In this document: in pieces, positions 1 through 12,000 of the stretch
Numbering within the stretch: the stretch's first letter is position 1
Layout of the letters: each line of letters begins with the position of its first letter
Source of the DNA: Pseudevernia furfuracea
Lineage: Eukaryota; Ascomycota; Lecanoromycetes; Lecanorales; Parmeliaceae
Assembly: GCA_022315425.1 (NCBI GenBank)
Contig: JAIUPT010000047.1
Span: forward strand, 23,955-87,954
Reading direction: 5' to 3'
DNA: 64,000 nt
Program-made: the position numbers and the translations under genes
Notes under the pieces: model-generated
What the model was told of the DNA's origin: nothing
Seen by the model: the letters and a program-made list of their open reading frames with translations, nothing else
The model's database searches: none

Positions 1-1559
1 TTGTGTTTCGTGTCCACTGGCGTCAATGAATGGTTTTCAGCTGTTTTGTGACTGCACCAGAGCATAACTCATGAATGGCTGCATGGCTACTAGCAGCCAA
101 CCCAGTGAATATTGCCATTCCAATGTGTCTTGAAGTCTGACTATCATTGCTTTGCAGGACTTACATGACATTTTCCAGGCACCAAGTGAGGTCATGTAGC
201 CGTACAGTGTGCCTCAGAGGGCATCAATGGGTATCCATAAGGCATGTTGCTTGCAGCTGGGCTCTTCATTCAGACTACTACGCCTTTCAGTGTCAGCAGC
301 AGGCTGACGTTCAGGGCAGATCCATTGGCATCTGGGCATGTCAAAGACTGGATGTGGCTCAATGTATCAGGCACTGCTAGACGAGCCAGTACTGCCCCTG
401 CTGTTGACAGAGAAGTTGATCTTCTATATGAATACCAACGATGTACTGACTATCATTTGCCGACCAGGGTGTAAGTTGGGATTGGCAGAGGCATCTTGGC
501 CATCCTGCTGCAGAGCAGCATCTGATGTTTCATGGCTGATTGCATGTTGAGCGTAGAGTTTGAGTGTTTTGCATCGCTGGACAACTGTGGATGCTGCGTC
601 AAGATTAGATAAATGCATATGCAGATGCTGTTTCCTGGCATCTGCATTGATACCGGCATCACCACTCAGCAGCTGGTCATGCATGCCAGTCAACGTTATT
701 GCTTAACTTTTATCTGTGTCCTTGATAGATTGGATCTCAGATACACGTTCCCAAGGATGCACTGATTTGCAGAGCCTGGTAAAGTGTCTGGATCATAGGG
801 GTATTGTGTTAGCGTTAGATACAGTATACATATGCAGTCAAACAAGGGTTGTGTCAGGCTGCGCGATGCATTGAAATGCATCTCGGAGACTATCGTTACA
901 GTTAAGTAGGACCCGCTGACAACAGAAGCTGCTGAACTTTTATCTGTATGTAGGTACAACAGTTTTGCTAGCTGAGCTCGATGCAGTTACCACATCTGGT
1001 GATTCACCATGTGCATTTTATCCCAGAGACTTGTGAGTGCGCGATGCACAGATGCACATATAAAGGACAGTAGATGATTGTATGACACATTGTGTACTAT
1101 GTTTGCGAAAACTAACTCAAGTAAGTGCTCTGAGGACAAACATATCAAGAGAACTAGTGTGACAAATTTGAAACAACAGATATCCAGTCAAGTACGTAGT
1201 AGGCAGCAGCTAGCTTAGTAGTATAATCATCATACATAACAGCCATCAGGCCACACACTTTGCCTGTTAATAATTACTGAGATGCTCAGTGCCATACATT
1301 GTTACAATGTCTGCCATCCTCAGCCTCAGATGTGTTTGGCCTGAGATGGACTCAGTACTTTCAATCGTTGATGACATAATGAGCAATCATCATGCAGAGT
1401 CTATATCAGATACTGTCAGGCTCAGATGCAACTGGTTAGGCAATGTGTAACTGAATAACACCCATGCTCTTGAGGTTGCCTTCAGTTGAGTCTTGTCCCC
1501 GGGCTATCAGATGGCTCCAATCCAGCCAGCCCAGCTTCTGCCAGTTTGATCAGCTCCTG
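1..1559. other. no recognisable gene
   Basis: Only short unconnected ORFs occur here, and none resembles a known family or chains through splice signals. The stretch from about 768 to 840 resembles another at about 19875-19930: both carry 'gcagagcctggta' followed by 'ctggatcatag' and a 'gatac.gtat' block, so a dispersed repeat is likely. The rest looks like intergenic or intronic DNA. It could also be the tail of a gene whose coding part lies outside the window. Confidence 0.4.
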
Positions 1560-2263
1560 CTAGTCATCAATCTGTTGCGGTACAGCCTGCCTGCTAAACA
1601 GCCCCAGCAATGCTGTCTCAATCTGTTTGATGGCGGCAGCTTGGTTTTCCCTGCACCATTGTGAACGCTTGTCAGCTGCAAGTTGCTGGGCATTTTGCAC
1701 CATGCAGTGCAGCTCAGCCACTTGTATTGGCAGGCATAAGCACATTCACTTACTGGCATTGCCTTGCCTCCTTGGTAGCAGAAATTGACATATACAGGTG
1801 ACGCTTAAGTGTGTTCACCTGTGCAGTGAGAGTAGTCTGTCTGCCAATCATGAACCCGCTCCTGCAATTCTCTAGCCATCATCAGGATGCTGCGTAATGT
1901 GGTGGACCCCGGTGTGCTTCTTCAGCAAGCGCCTGGTCAGCAGCCAGGCCAGGCCACCCCGGGGGGCCGGCCCTCTGGACCCATCCTGCTGGTCAAAGGC
2001 CCACTCATCTGTGAACCCATTGCCCACTGCACAACCTGCACCCAGTAAGCTGCTTGTCAATGCCTGCACAGGCCTAAAACACATCCCCAATGTAGAAAAA
2101 TTTGCTGTCCCCAAGCGTTTCTGAGTTTAGATTTCCACTGTAGGGATGACGTTTTTGAATTAAAATAGATGCGGGACTGAAGAAAAGAGCCTTGTGTATC
2201 AACAGAGCTTCCTCTTGAGTGCAGCTGCACCTTGAAACGGGTCAGCACAAAACAGCAGCGCAA
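1560..2263 (-). CDS. unrecognised multi-exon gene, coiled-coil C-terminus
   Basis: On the minus strand three stretches read like exons. One at about 2050-1872 contains the peptide 'NGFTDEWAFDQQDGSRG'. One at about 1825-1757 carries 'AQVNTLKRHLYMSISATKEA' and ends at a GTAAGTG donor. The last, at about 1727-1560, contains 'VAELHCMVQNAQQLAADKRS' and ends in Gln-Ile-Asp-Asp and TAG. The last two are rich in Ala, Gln, Leu, Lys and Glu with a heptad-like pattern, so a coiled coil is likely. I do not recognise a family. The start and the exact joints are not resolved, and one joint is out of frame. It diverges from the oxygenase gene beginning at 2809. Confidence 0.35.
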
Positions 2264-2808
2264 TAATCAATAAGCAACTGGCAGTATGACGTGCTGCAAC
2301 AAGCAGACAAAAGATTGTAGAAGTGGTGCCATGTCAGATGCACATGCCAGGTGTTGCACTTACTGCTGCACCCTCATTGCAAGGCAGGGGGCTGGGGGAT
2401 GCAGCTGGCAGGCCACCTCTGCTCTGTTAGTAGTGGTGAGTGTGTGTGAGCACCAGGTGGTACCCTAGGGGCACCAGGTAGGCCAGCAGAAGGGCTGCTT
2501 GAGGGGACCTTGCTGCCTCTAGTGTCCTCAGCCTGTAGCAATGACCCAGGACCCATGACCATGTGATCAATTTTGATCAGCCACGGACTGTTCGTATTAG
2601 TATTCCTTTTGTACAGTCCTGCCCAGTCAAAGCACCAATGCTTGGTGAACTGCACGGCTGTAGCAGTCCAAAGTTCCGATGCTTCATGCAAGGACGCGCA
2701 GCTGAAACATAGTCAGACGCTTCAGCTTGCGATAGCCACTGCTCTTGCCAGCGAGCAAAGACAAGAAACACCTAATAGATTCTAAATATCGCGCGGACAA
2801 AGTTAGAC

Positions 2809-5398
2809 ATGCCTGCGACGTCGCCACAGACCCATCGGGCGGCAGACTCACTGTACTATCGTCAGTACGCCTTCTTGAAGCTCCCTCCTTATGAGCTTGC
2901 AGCAGGTTTGCGGACATTTAAAGACATTCTGAGCAGCGATGAATCTGTTCTGGAAAGCCGAGGTTTGCAGCAGTTCCCTGAGCGAATTGTGCGCCACTTT
3001 AATCCTGAAGAGCATCAAGGTTTTCTGTCAGTCTCACTGCAATCAGCTTGGTTCGAGGTAAGCCTGACTGCACTGTCCTGGCAAGGGAAACCACCACTCA
3101 GCGTGCATACAGATTTAGCTGGCCACAGATTGTTGGCCTGCTGGAGGGTGCATCTGTGGATTTACTTGACGCAATTGCAATGTCCACACACCTTGGGCTC
3201 ACAGCAGGCGCCTTCAGAGGAATAGTCGACTTGCCCAGTCAGACACTGTCATCCTCTTCCCTGGATGTCATACAATACCTGCCAGTGGCCGAGACTATCT
3301 CATCATTGAAGCCAGAGGGAGGGTGTGCAATGCATCATGACAGGGGCCTGCTGACACTGATATGGTCAGATACTGTAGAAGGACTGCAGGTGAAAATCAT
3401 GATGCTCTTGCCGCCCCCTGTTTTGCCTTACAAACATGTGGCAACAGACACCTGTTTATCGCCAAATACGACTGAGCGCCTGCTGCAAGTGCTAGTGACT
3501 GCATGCAAGCCAGATTCCTGTTGCTGTTCTGCAAGCATTCATTTCTTGGAATTCACTGCAGGTTGTCAACACTAAGACTGGCCTGTTTGAGGATGTTTTT
3601 GTGCCAGAGGGGTACATCCTGGTCCTTCCTGGCTACACTCTACAGCGAGCAAACTTGTGGCATCTACAAAGCAGCTGCACACCGAGTGGTCAGTCAAAAC
3701 CTCCTTTTGTTTGAGAATACATGCGTTCTGCTGCATGCTGTCGACAATTGTCGTGTTGTGTGATTGTCTATGATTGATTGGAGATAAGAAGGACACAATC
3801 AAGGCACAACCTTTACTGTTCTGTGGTTACACAGACAATGCGGGATGTGGAGGGAGAGCGACTTGCTGTCACATTCATGCTCAGGTCTCCTGACACTGCG
3901 CTGCTTGACTTCCACACGGCATTGGCAGCCGCTGGCAAGCAAGTTGAACTCAGGTATATGTCAGTGCTGCACCTGCATACTTTTGTAGTTTGTGACATGT
4001 TTTTGAGCGTGTCATTAGCTTGACGACTTTGCGTGACTGCTAAATATGCATGACCGCACATTTTGTGTCTGTGCTGCTATCAGCGCAGGGTATGGCTTCT
4101 ACAGTATGATCTATTTATTTTTATATCTCTATATATATACATATTGGTAGGCAGGCTGCACTCAGCAAGTGACAGGGGATTCTGTGTGCACAGATTTGCT
4201 GGACCAATTCGTGTGATTGAGCTGCTGGCAATGTTTGATGAGCTGCATCTATCCATCAATGATGCAAGCTCCAAACAGAAAGACAAGGTACCATCCTTCT
4301 CATTGATGTCAGCATATAGCCCTAGCTGTAAGCACAATAATTAGGTATTTGAGGTTGTAGTCATGATCTGTGCAATTCAGTGTCACACAGGTGCTCAATG
4401 CGTGTATGTCATCTCTTGGTCTATGATTATATGTATGTCGTCTGTACAGCTGTACAGTGCCTCCAATTGTGGCCCAGCCAATTGCCTCAAGTCCCACCAA
4501 GCCTGCTGCTTCCCTAAATGCAGCCACGGGCATGACATTTGCACACACGCATCCAATTCCTTGGCATGAAATGCAGGATACTTTGCCGCCTGCCCAGTCA
4601 GACTCGTTTCTCAAAGGATGTCTCTGTGACTCAGGTACTCACTTCTGGGCAGGCAGCTAGCACTAACCCTGCAAGTGGTCCATCCTGCACTTTGTCGCCC
4701 CCTAATGCTCTGCAAGTGCTTGCTGAGGCAGGCACAGCCAGCAGCACCAGCATCAGTCACACGCCTCTTGACTACTTTGAGGCAGCTGTAGATGAAGGTC
4801 TACCACATAATAGCTGCAGCCAGATAGGTACCTCGACACACAGTGGAGGTCAGGCCCACCCTGCCCCTGCCTCCTCAAGCCTCAACCCACGAGCACTGCC
4901 TTGGGACCCAGTTTTGGGATTGGCAAGGGCTTTGCCACATGTACACAGTAGTGCTAATGCACATGCAGCTCCATCATATGGGCATCTCAGCAGTGGTGCA
5001 AGGGCAGTGTCACCCTGTCCAGGCTATCCACACATCACGCCTCAATGGCCCCATCACAATGTGGCTGCTGGTGGTGACCTCGACACCTCTGATTCTGGGA
5101 TGTCTGATGATGAAGAAGAGTCTGGGATATCTGATGACGAAGAAGAGTTAACTGCCATCTCAGGCTGCCCACCTATCCCAAATGTTTTGTTAACAAACTG
5201 GTATTCCGCAGCAGTGGGGCAAGGGCAGTGTCACCACCTCCAGGCTTTGAGCATGTTACGCCTCACCCCAAGCCAGAGAGGGCACGGTGTCACATCAGTG
5301 AGAAGGGCAAGAGGAGGTCAAAAGCTAGGGCTTTGAAGAAAAAACTTGCAAAAAGAAGGGCCCGCCTCCTGAGGGAACAACAGATGGCCGGGGCCTAG
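2809..5398 (+). CDS. 2-oxoglutarate/Fe(II)-dependent oxygenase, isopenicillin-N-synthase-like
   Basis: Five exons resolve well: 2809-3057, 3129-3389, 3562-3688, 3835-3953 and 4194-4287, followed by a long 3' part ending at TAG 5396-5398. The core has the family's iron ligands in order: His-x-Asp in 'MHHDRGLLTLIWSDTVEGLQ' and the distal His in 'YKAAAHRV'. The region expected to hold the Arg-x-Ser 2-oxoglutarate clamp reads 'GERLAVTF', so the Ser is replaced by Ala. Enzymes of this family oxidise small molecules with O2 and 2-oxoglutarate; the substrate is not predictable here. Exon 3 is 127 nt where 126 would keep phase; the break is at 'GCAAACTTG', between 'LPGYTLQRA' and 'CGIYKAAAHRV'. Beyond about residue 320 the protein is Ser/Pro/His-rich, then acidic ('DDEEES', 'SDDEEE'), and it closes with a Lys/Arg-rich tail. 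That tail lies in another frame, so an intron or indel near 5160-5210 is needed. Confidence 0.8.
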
Positions 5399-5899
5399 TC
5401 CAGATACTCCCACTTGGTTGCACTGTGTTCCACTGTGGTGTACACGCATGAGCCTGATCATGTGGTTCTTGAAGTCTTTCTTATATAACTCTGCTGTGTA
5501 GGCATGGTGGCTGTTGTACCTTGTACCATGTTCAATGCTGTACAATTACATTCATGATGAGCCTTGCAAGAGAGAGAAAGAGAAATCTGTTACACAAAGG
5601 TAATCGTATGATACTGACGAACAAGCAGTCGTTCTGACGTCCTGGCATGACACACGAATTCTGGAAGATTTTGAGAAAACATTCTCGCACCCACAGCCTC
5701 TGAATCAAGAGAAAGTGGCATTGCAGTAATTGCATCTGGTTCAGCTGGCAAAATTGATGTGGTAGACATGCAATGCAAAATGTGCACATCACTACATAAT
5801 ACCATTGAAAAGATATGCATAGAAACTAAATTCGACTAGCATGCATGTAATTCGTGTGTAACACATGCAGAACCAGCTAATTGATGATGTTTATATGAT
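5399..5899. other. intergenic, no gene seen
   Basis: This stretch lies between the oxygenase stop and the 3' side of the minus-strand LINE. It has a purine-rich patch (GAGAGAGAAAGAGAAA) near 5569-5585. No ORF here resembles a known protein. It may contain the oxygenase 3' UTR and the LINE 3' end. Confidence 0.4.
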
Positions 5900-8010
5900 A
5901 AATTATATCAGTACACATGCCAAGAAATAGCTTCTCTTGCGCTTGAGAGGGCGTTCACTCTTGCGCTCTAAGCCTGGCAGTTCGTCTGTCGAGTATACTT
6001 GCATGGCCAGGCGAAACTGCTTGCTCCGCATCCATGTCTTTGGCTGATGTGTTACAATGAAGGCTATCTGGTCGGTTGTCAGAGCTGATCTGGTCACTTG
6101 TGAGGCTAGACGATCTTTCAGGTGACTTTCCCGTCCTTGTATCGTGCCCGTCTCGTCTGCAGGGCTTGCTCTTGTTCCTCTTCTGCTGTGTTAGGTTCAG
6201 CACTGAGTGGTCCCGTAGCATTGCTAGCGCTCTGCACTCGATGTCGTGGTCGATGCTCCTGCATCCGCAGTTCCGACACAACCTCTAATCTGACGGACAG
6301 TCCTGTCTTGTATGCTCAGGGGTGCCACATCCTGGATTCTTGTTCCATGGCTGCCGTCGTTTGCCAAGTGGTTCTGGTTGAACGCCTTCTTGTGTTGGGC
6401 GATCACTCTGCCAAATTTGAGGGCCAGCTCCGAGGTACTAAGCAGTATAATATTTTGCTTGTTTGGCAAGCACACTTCGGCAAAGTTGTCTCTCACTTCT
6501 AGTGGCTTGTTGATAGATTTTCAGGTAGTATCATTTGCTCTAGACTTAGATAACAGGGTCATATTTTGCTTTGACTGCTTCAAATTCCTTGCACTGGGTC
6601 CTTGTTTGAGCGATTCACCAATGAGATTGTTTTACAACAGCAGCATTGGGCGGTGACAAACCCCACAGGGCCTTTGTCGTGTAGAGCCGTTGTCAGGTAT
6701 GTGCAAACTAGCTTGGCTTACATCACATGCATTGATATTAGGCCCAGGCCTGCACGCTCCCTGTCTTGGTGGATCATTGCAGACTTTGTTGACCTAGGTA
6801 GCTTGTATACTCTTTTGCAGATGTTAAGCTTGATGGCATCACATTTGCTGACATCTCATAATGTCATTAGACCCAGAGGCATTGAGTATGCCATGCAGCT
6901 GTCAATGACAGTGTCAAGTGCTTGAGCCTTCTGTTTGATTGACAGGGGAAATGTGAGCCTCGAGAGCTCTCACTTCTCCGCCTGGCTTCCTTCAGCACTC
7001 TGTCAAGATGTGGTGCCCAATTGAATGTTGGGGTGATGTCGACTCGGTGACGTCTACTCCAAGATATATGTAGGGCTGAGTGTGGGGGTGCAGGAATGGG
7101 GTAGGTGTGATATATATCTTGACTGTTCTAGCAGAGGCTGGAAACTCACATGTTCCAGCACAGGATGGAGCATCTTCAGCGTTTTGCTTGAAAGCACCTT
7201 GTCACTGCCATTTCTGCGCGCTTGGCCCCACAGTATTCCTGTCACAGCACATTTCTTGACATTCACAGCCATGCATGACCAGTTCACAAACGCTTAAATC
7301 CTTTATGCTTGTCTTGCAAGGTCAGTTGCTGATAGGGCTGCTGCTAACATATCGTCTGCATATACAGATGCACTTGTGGTGTGGTCGGCATGCAGGCTCT
7401 TGCTCAGGCCACCATACTTGTAGCCTCTGCCTCGGAGTTGCAGCTATCTCAACAGAGGCTCAATGAAGATCAAGAAGAGGAGCGGCAATAAGGTATAGAT
7501 GCATTGTGTGTCTCTTTACTTGATTGGTCCTGAATTTGCAAAGTAGAGCTTGATCTTGTTATGGCATCGGTATACAGTGCAGCTATCACTTCAATAGAAT
7601 AGTCTGGAAATCCCTGGTTGTGCATAATACACAGCGCTTTGTCGTGGTCTATGGTGTTGAATGCTGAGCTGACATCCACATATGACAAGTGCAGGTCTTG
7701 CTGGCTCGTTTTGCATCTGACATGTGGTTTGCTACATTTTGCTGCTGCTGTTTTGTGTTTGTTTGCTTCCTGAAGCCCTCCTGCGCACTGCTCAGGACAT
7801 TGAATTGTTATGCATATTTTAGAAACATTCTGGAATCACACTGGTACATAGTTTATACAGAGCGTTTGCTAGTGTTTTTGGCCTCCAGTTTCCTAAGTCA
7901 TGTTTGCTGCCCTTTTTACGCAGGAGCACTGTTGGAGCCTCCTTCCATACCTTGGCCGTGGTTCCCGACTCCACATATGAACAACTTGTGAATGGGCTCA
8001 TGATGTGCTC
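5900..8010 (-). mobile_element. degenerate LINE with reverse transcriptase
   Basis: Read on the minus strand, pieces of a non-LTR reverse transcriptase appear in the right order. At about 7950-7840 is the entry block 'GNWRPKTLANALYKL'. At about 7690-7560 is the first catalytic block 'YVDVSSAFNTIDHDKAL'. At about 7385-7360 is the active-site block 'VYADDMLAA'. Near 7287-7200 is a 'NVKKCAVTG' motif. Towards 6280 a Cys/His-rich segment (C-x2-C...H-x4-C) resembles the C-terminal knuckle of many LINE proteins. Stops and frame changes separate the blocks, so the element is dead or badly sequenced. No endonuclease domain was recognised, which suggests 5' truncation near 8010. The 3' end is not fixed. 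Confidence 0.75.
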
Positions 8011-8207
8011 AGCTCAATGCACTGATGTATGCTGAGCACATCATGCACTTCTTTTGTCAGTATATTGTCTTAGCACTTGAGACTGCGCTGCGACACAGCA
8101 TTGGGAATATCCAGGCTGTATATATGATTTGCTCGGGCCCATTGTCATAGGTGTTGTATACTTGTTTGGCACGCCTGAGCCTATAAATATTTTGATTTAC
8201 ATATACA

Positions 8208-8215
<8 letters not shown>

Positions 8216-8250
<35 letters not shown>
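8216..8250. repeat. (TA)n microsatellite
   Basis: An uninterrupted TA dinucleotide run of about 35 bp. It produces a spurious Tyr-Ile repeat ORF on both strands. It lies between the LINE and the ubiquitin-like gene. Confidence 0.95.
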
Positions 8251-8253
<3 letters not shown>

Positions 8254-8495
8254 TGACAGCTGTACAACTGTGCCATAAATTTGTCAACCTGTGCAACAAT
8301 ACAATGTGTGTTGCACAGCTTGCAACTGACATGCAGCGTGAGCGAGCACTGACAATCAAGGGCACTAATGCGTCAGAGTCACGAAGCGAGATGAACGACT
8401 AACATGCACCCAAGCATACGGCCAAGCGTTCACAGGTCCCTGACACTGCTGAGCTGATCAGGAGACACGCAGCAGAGCAGGAGCACTGTCCTGAC

Positions 8496-8729
8496 ATGTG
8501 CCTTTCCGTCCACACTCTAACTTCGAGAACATACAGACTAAACGTCCACAACAGCTGGGACATGGGGGCAGTCAAGAGCCCCATTGGGATTGTGATGATT
8601 GGTGTTCGTCCAGATGCGATGAGGCTTGTAAATGCTGGCAGACAACTGCATGACAAGTATCTGCTCAGTGATTATGATATTGGTGATGGGGCTAATTTGC
8701 ATCTGGTACTCAAACTTGGGGGAGACTGA
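8496..8729 (+). CDS. divergent 77-residue ubiquitin-like protein
   Basis: The 77-residue product starts with a Met that aligns with ubiquitin Met1 and follows the ubiquitin fold to the end. It keeps landmarks such as 'TLTSRTYRLNV', 'VRPDAMRLVNAGRQLHDK', 'LLSDYDI' and 'LHLVLKL'. It ends Gly-Gly-Asp-stop, so a one-residue tail would have to be removed to expose the di-Gly. Compared with ubiquitin, the K48 position is Arg, and the K63, K6, K11, K29 and K33 positions are not Lys; only the K27 position is kept. The Arg before the di-Gly is missing. It may be a dedicated modifier, a non-conjugated ubiquitin-fold protein or a decaying retrocopy. The frame stays open upstream to a TAA at 8400, so an N-terminal extension or 5' exon is possible. 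A single-exon body in an intron-rich genome fits retroposition, and a LINE lies next to it. Confidence 0.72.
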   Translation: MCLSVHTLTSRTYRLNVHNSWDMGAVKSPIGIVMIGVRPDAMRLVNAGRQLHDKYLLSDYDIGDGANLHLVLKLGGD

Positions 8730-9043
8730 AATGATGGTTGAAATGATGGAGAGACACAACCCAATGATTCCATTGCACAGCATTCGGCACGTGGAGAATA
8801 CACACATTTAAGTTTCTATAGTATGCACCCAGACAGAGACATGATGCCAAGGCCAATGTAAACCTGAAGACAGTGCTGTTGACATGTGTGTGCATCATCT
8901 GAAAAACCCTTCCTGGTTGCATTGTTTTCTGCAAAGCTTGCCAGCACGGGTCTTAGACATGTCAGTGCAAGAATGTTGCACTCTGGGTTTTTCAGAGCAC
9001 AATAGCATGTCTTGACAACGGCATGCATGCGCATTGCTGTATG
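8730..9043. other. intergenic, no gene seen
   Basis: The gap between the ubiquitin-like gene and the convergent 3' end of the CECR5-type gene. No coding pattern or strong repeat was seen, so it probably holds the two 3' UTRs. Confidence 0.4.
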
Positions 9044-12000
9044 CTATCGCATGCTGTGCCACTTGCTGTGGCGCATCCTGTGCAGGGCAGCATCAACTGC
9101 TTGCAGAACATCTTGCACAACAAAGTCTGCAGGATGGTTGGGGTCATTTTCTCCAGCAGGTCGCCGAAAGATGCCAGTTCGGACCAGGATAGATGTCCAT
9201 GGGCGCCTGTACAGGCAATCTCTACTACTGTACCACATGTATGAGAAGTAGCCCCAAAAGCAATATCAAGCAAGTCTGACACGATACAGCAAAATCTGAG
9301 TAGGCAGCACAAGCAACAAACAGAATCTTCAGCGGCCCAGCATTTGTAAGTGCTGAAACATACATTGACTGCACACTTGTGTTTGCTGGACCATACACTG
9401 ACTGCAGACTGGTAAAACAGCTGCAGCACTTCATGCACAGCTTTACTGGGCAAAAGCATGCTGCATGCAAGAACCTATCCAGAAATGCAGGGAACGAACC
9501 TGCAGCTCTTGCCCCAGCAATATCTGAAGCAGGGTTGTCGCCAACAGCATACACAGCGCCAAAGGCAGCTTGTGGCCAGCAGAAGGCAGGTCCAGGCCTA
9601 TCAGCTTGGCCTGTTGGAGCAACAACCCTTCCATCAAGCGGTAAGGCTCAGCATGGGGTTTACCAAACACTGTGAACTGTTTGATAGAATGCCCATTCAC
9701 CTGAACACATGTGCAACAGTCAGTAAGAGCCGGGCAAAGCTCAAAAACACACTGCTGATTGTTCAACATGCAATGACAAAGTCATTGTGAAAGCACAGGA
9801 TTTAGGCTTGGCTGTCTGTGAATTTGCTGTCCAGAGCAGGGCAGGGCAGGACAGGGCAGGGCAGGGCCGGGCCTGCTATTAACGGCAGACCAGGTTGCGC
9901 TGTAACATTCAATGCCAGAAGTTGGAATACCAGATGGCATGTGATATTAGATTTCCACTGCTATTTGGCTCAAACTGAGATAGATGGATCAGAGCACTCA
10001 TGCCTTGTAGCTCAGCATGTCGAGAAGCTGCCTGGGTTGTCAGCCGCTAACAACAAGACTAGCACAAACTGTGACATAATGTCCACAACATGAACATCAT
10101 GTCATCCTAAGTGCAGATGTCAGGCAACCAATTGGGTTGGAGGCATGGATCCTTGACCACAACACAGTGGTCACAGATTTTGAAGACGCAGAAGCAGAGT
10201 CACACAGGACCAGCATGCAAACTGTGCAGCTATCATCATTGCATGCGTTCTGCAGCCAAAAGCTACAGAAACTTACTGCAGCATAGACAGCATCCAGGGC
10301 AGCAGCAAGCAGCCTTGCCCAAAGCCGTGGAGCAGGGAACTCGTTTGCATAGATGATGTCTGGATTGCTGTAGTATAGCGGGACTGGCTGTTCACCTGCT
10401 GGAGGCTCACTGCGACCCATCACACCACCTATACCAGCCCAAGAACACATTTCAGCTGTGATGTTTACTCGCCTGATGAGGTCACGGGTTGAGTCAAGGT
10501 AGGTATGCATGGACCCATCCATACTAGTCTTGCCCAGCTTTACACACAACATTGTCCAATTTGGGCAGAGTGTTCTCTGCTGATCTTGTAAGCTATTTAG
10601 GCCTCGCAAACAGGATGGCTCGACTCAAAATACACTGATGATAGTCAAGCTTTTATCAAGTGAATGTGAATGTGTGTATTGGAACCACAAAAGCTGCAGC
10701 ACTGCAGCCTGCAGAGCTGGTTCATGTGCAGTGCCGCACCAAGCAACCACAATACTGATTGTGCACATAGCAAAACTCCGTGACTGTGACAGGCAGAAGG
10801 ACATATCGTGGCGACCTGACATGATGACATCAGCGATGAGCTGCCATACATGCAGCGGGACATGTCATGCTGACCTGACATGATGACGTCAGTGATGAGC
10901 TGCAGGTCTCGGTACCAGTCAATTGGATCACTGAAGACAAGCACAGCTTGGAAGGGGGCTTCCTCTTGCCACAGCTGGGGTCTGCCATGTCAGGTATTGC
11001 CTCCCCCTCTGGTGTCCAGCCCTGCATGCAGCCATGTCATTAGTACTATACATATGATACTGTGTATTGCAGCTATGACATCTGCTCATACTGCTCATAT
11101 TGCTGCAAATCATAGCGGCTTTGAACCTGTACATCCTTGTCATGAGTTTTGCAGACTTACGTTGGTGAGCCAGCCCTGCTTGGCACTGAAGAAGGTATGA
11201 ACAAAAAGGTTGCTATTGTGCAGATGAACAGTATGACGCAATCAGTGCTCCATGCGTCTTACATGGCCCAAGATTGCGAGTCTGAGTTACTTCTTGTATA
11301 GACATGGCAGTCAAGGCACGCACATTGTTCAAAGCTAAAGTTAAGCTTCTGTAGATGGAGTTCACGTCACAAGCACAAATGGATGGTCTGAAGCAATGCT
11401 TATCCACCTCAAGCATGCAAATCAGTACTACAATATGTTCTGCAGATCAAATGACGGGTCAGAAGGCAGGTGGGTGGGTTGCCACACCTGGGTCATGGCA
11501 GAAGGGCACAGCTTGGGGATACCTAGCGCTGAGCTGTGAGGTTGTGACTGCTCTTTTGAAGCCGTAAGCTGCTGCCACCTCTGAAGCACCTCGCCCTGAG
11601 ATGACCACTGGTTTATTCCCAAGATCTTTGGCCAACTCCCTGTAAGGGGTGTGGGAAAGGACCACCTGCAGAGACAGGACCAGGCTTACATGCCTTCACA
11701 AGCATCTGAGGTTTGTTGTACTTGACATCAAGTTGATAAAGCATGCGCTGTGAAGGATGTCATTGGGGTGTTGGCCTGCAAGACTTACCATTGCTGCAGA
11801 GCAAAGCTAGCTACAGCCCTGACAAGATTTGCACAAGCAGCGGTGACGATGAAATGAATGCTGTTGGGGCAGTACAAAAGGCTTTTCAGCTTGGTGAGCC
11901 ACCTGGTCAACTCCGACAGCAACATCAAGCCAGCCTGATAGCTGTTCAGCCTTCTGCGCTTCAGTGACTCCGCCACCGTTTGTCAGAAAACAGACAGGAT

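Noticed and set aside
8057..8402. ORFs with Tyr-Ile repeats
   Set aside because: Produced by the (TA)n microsatellite.
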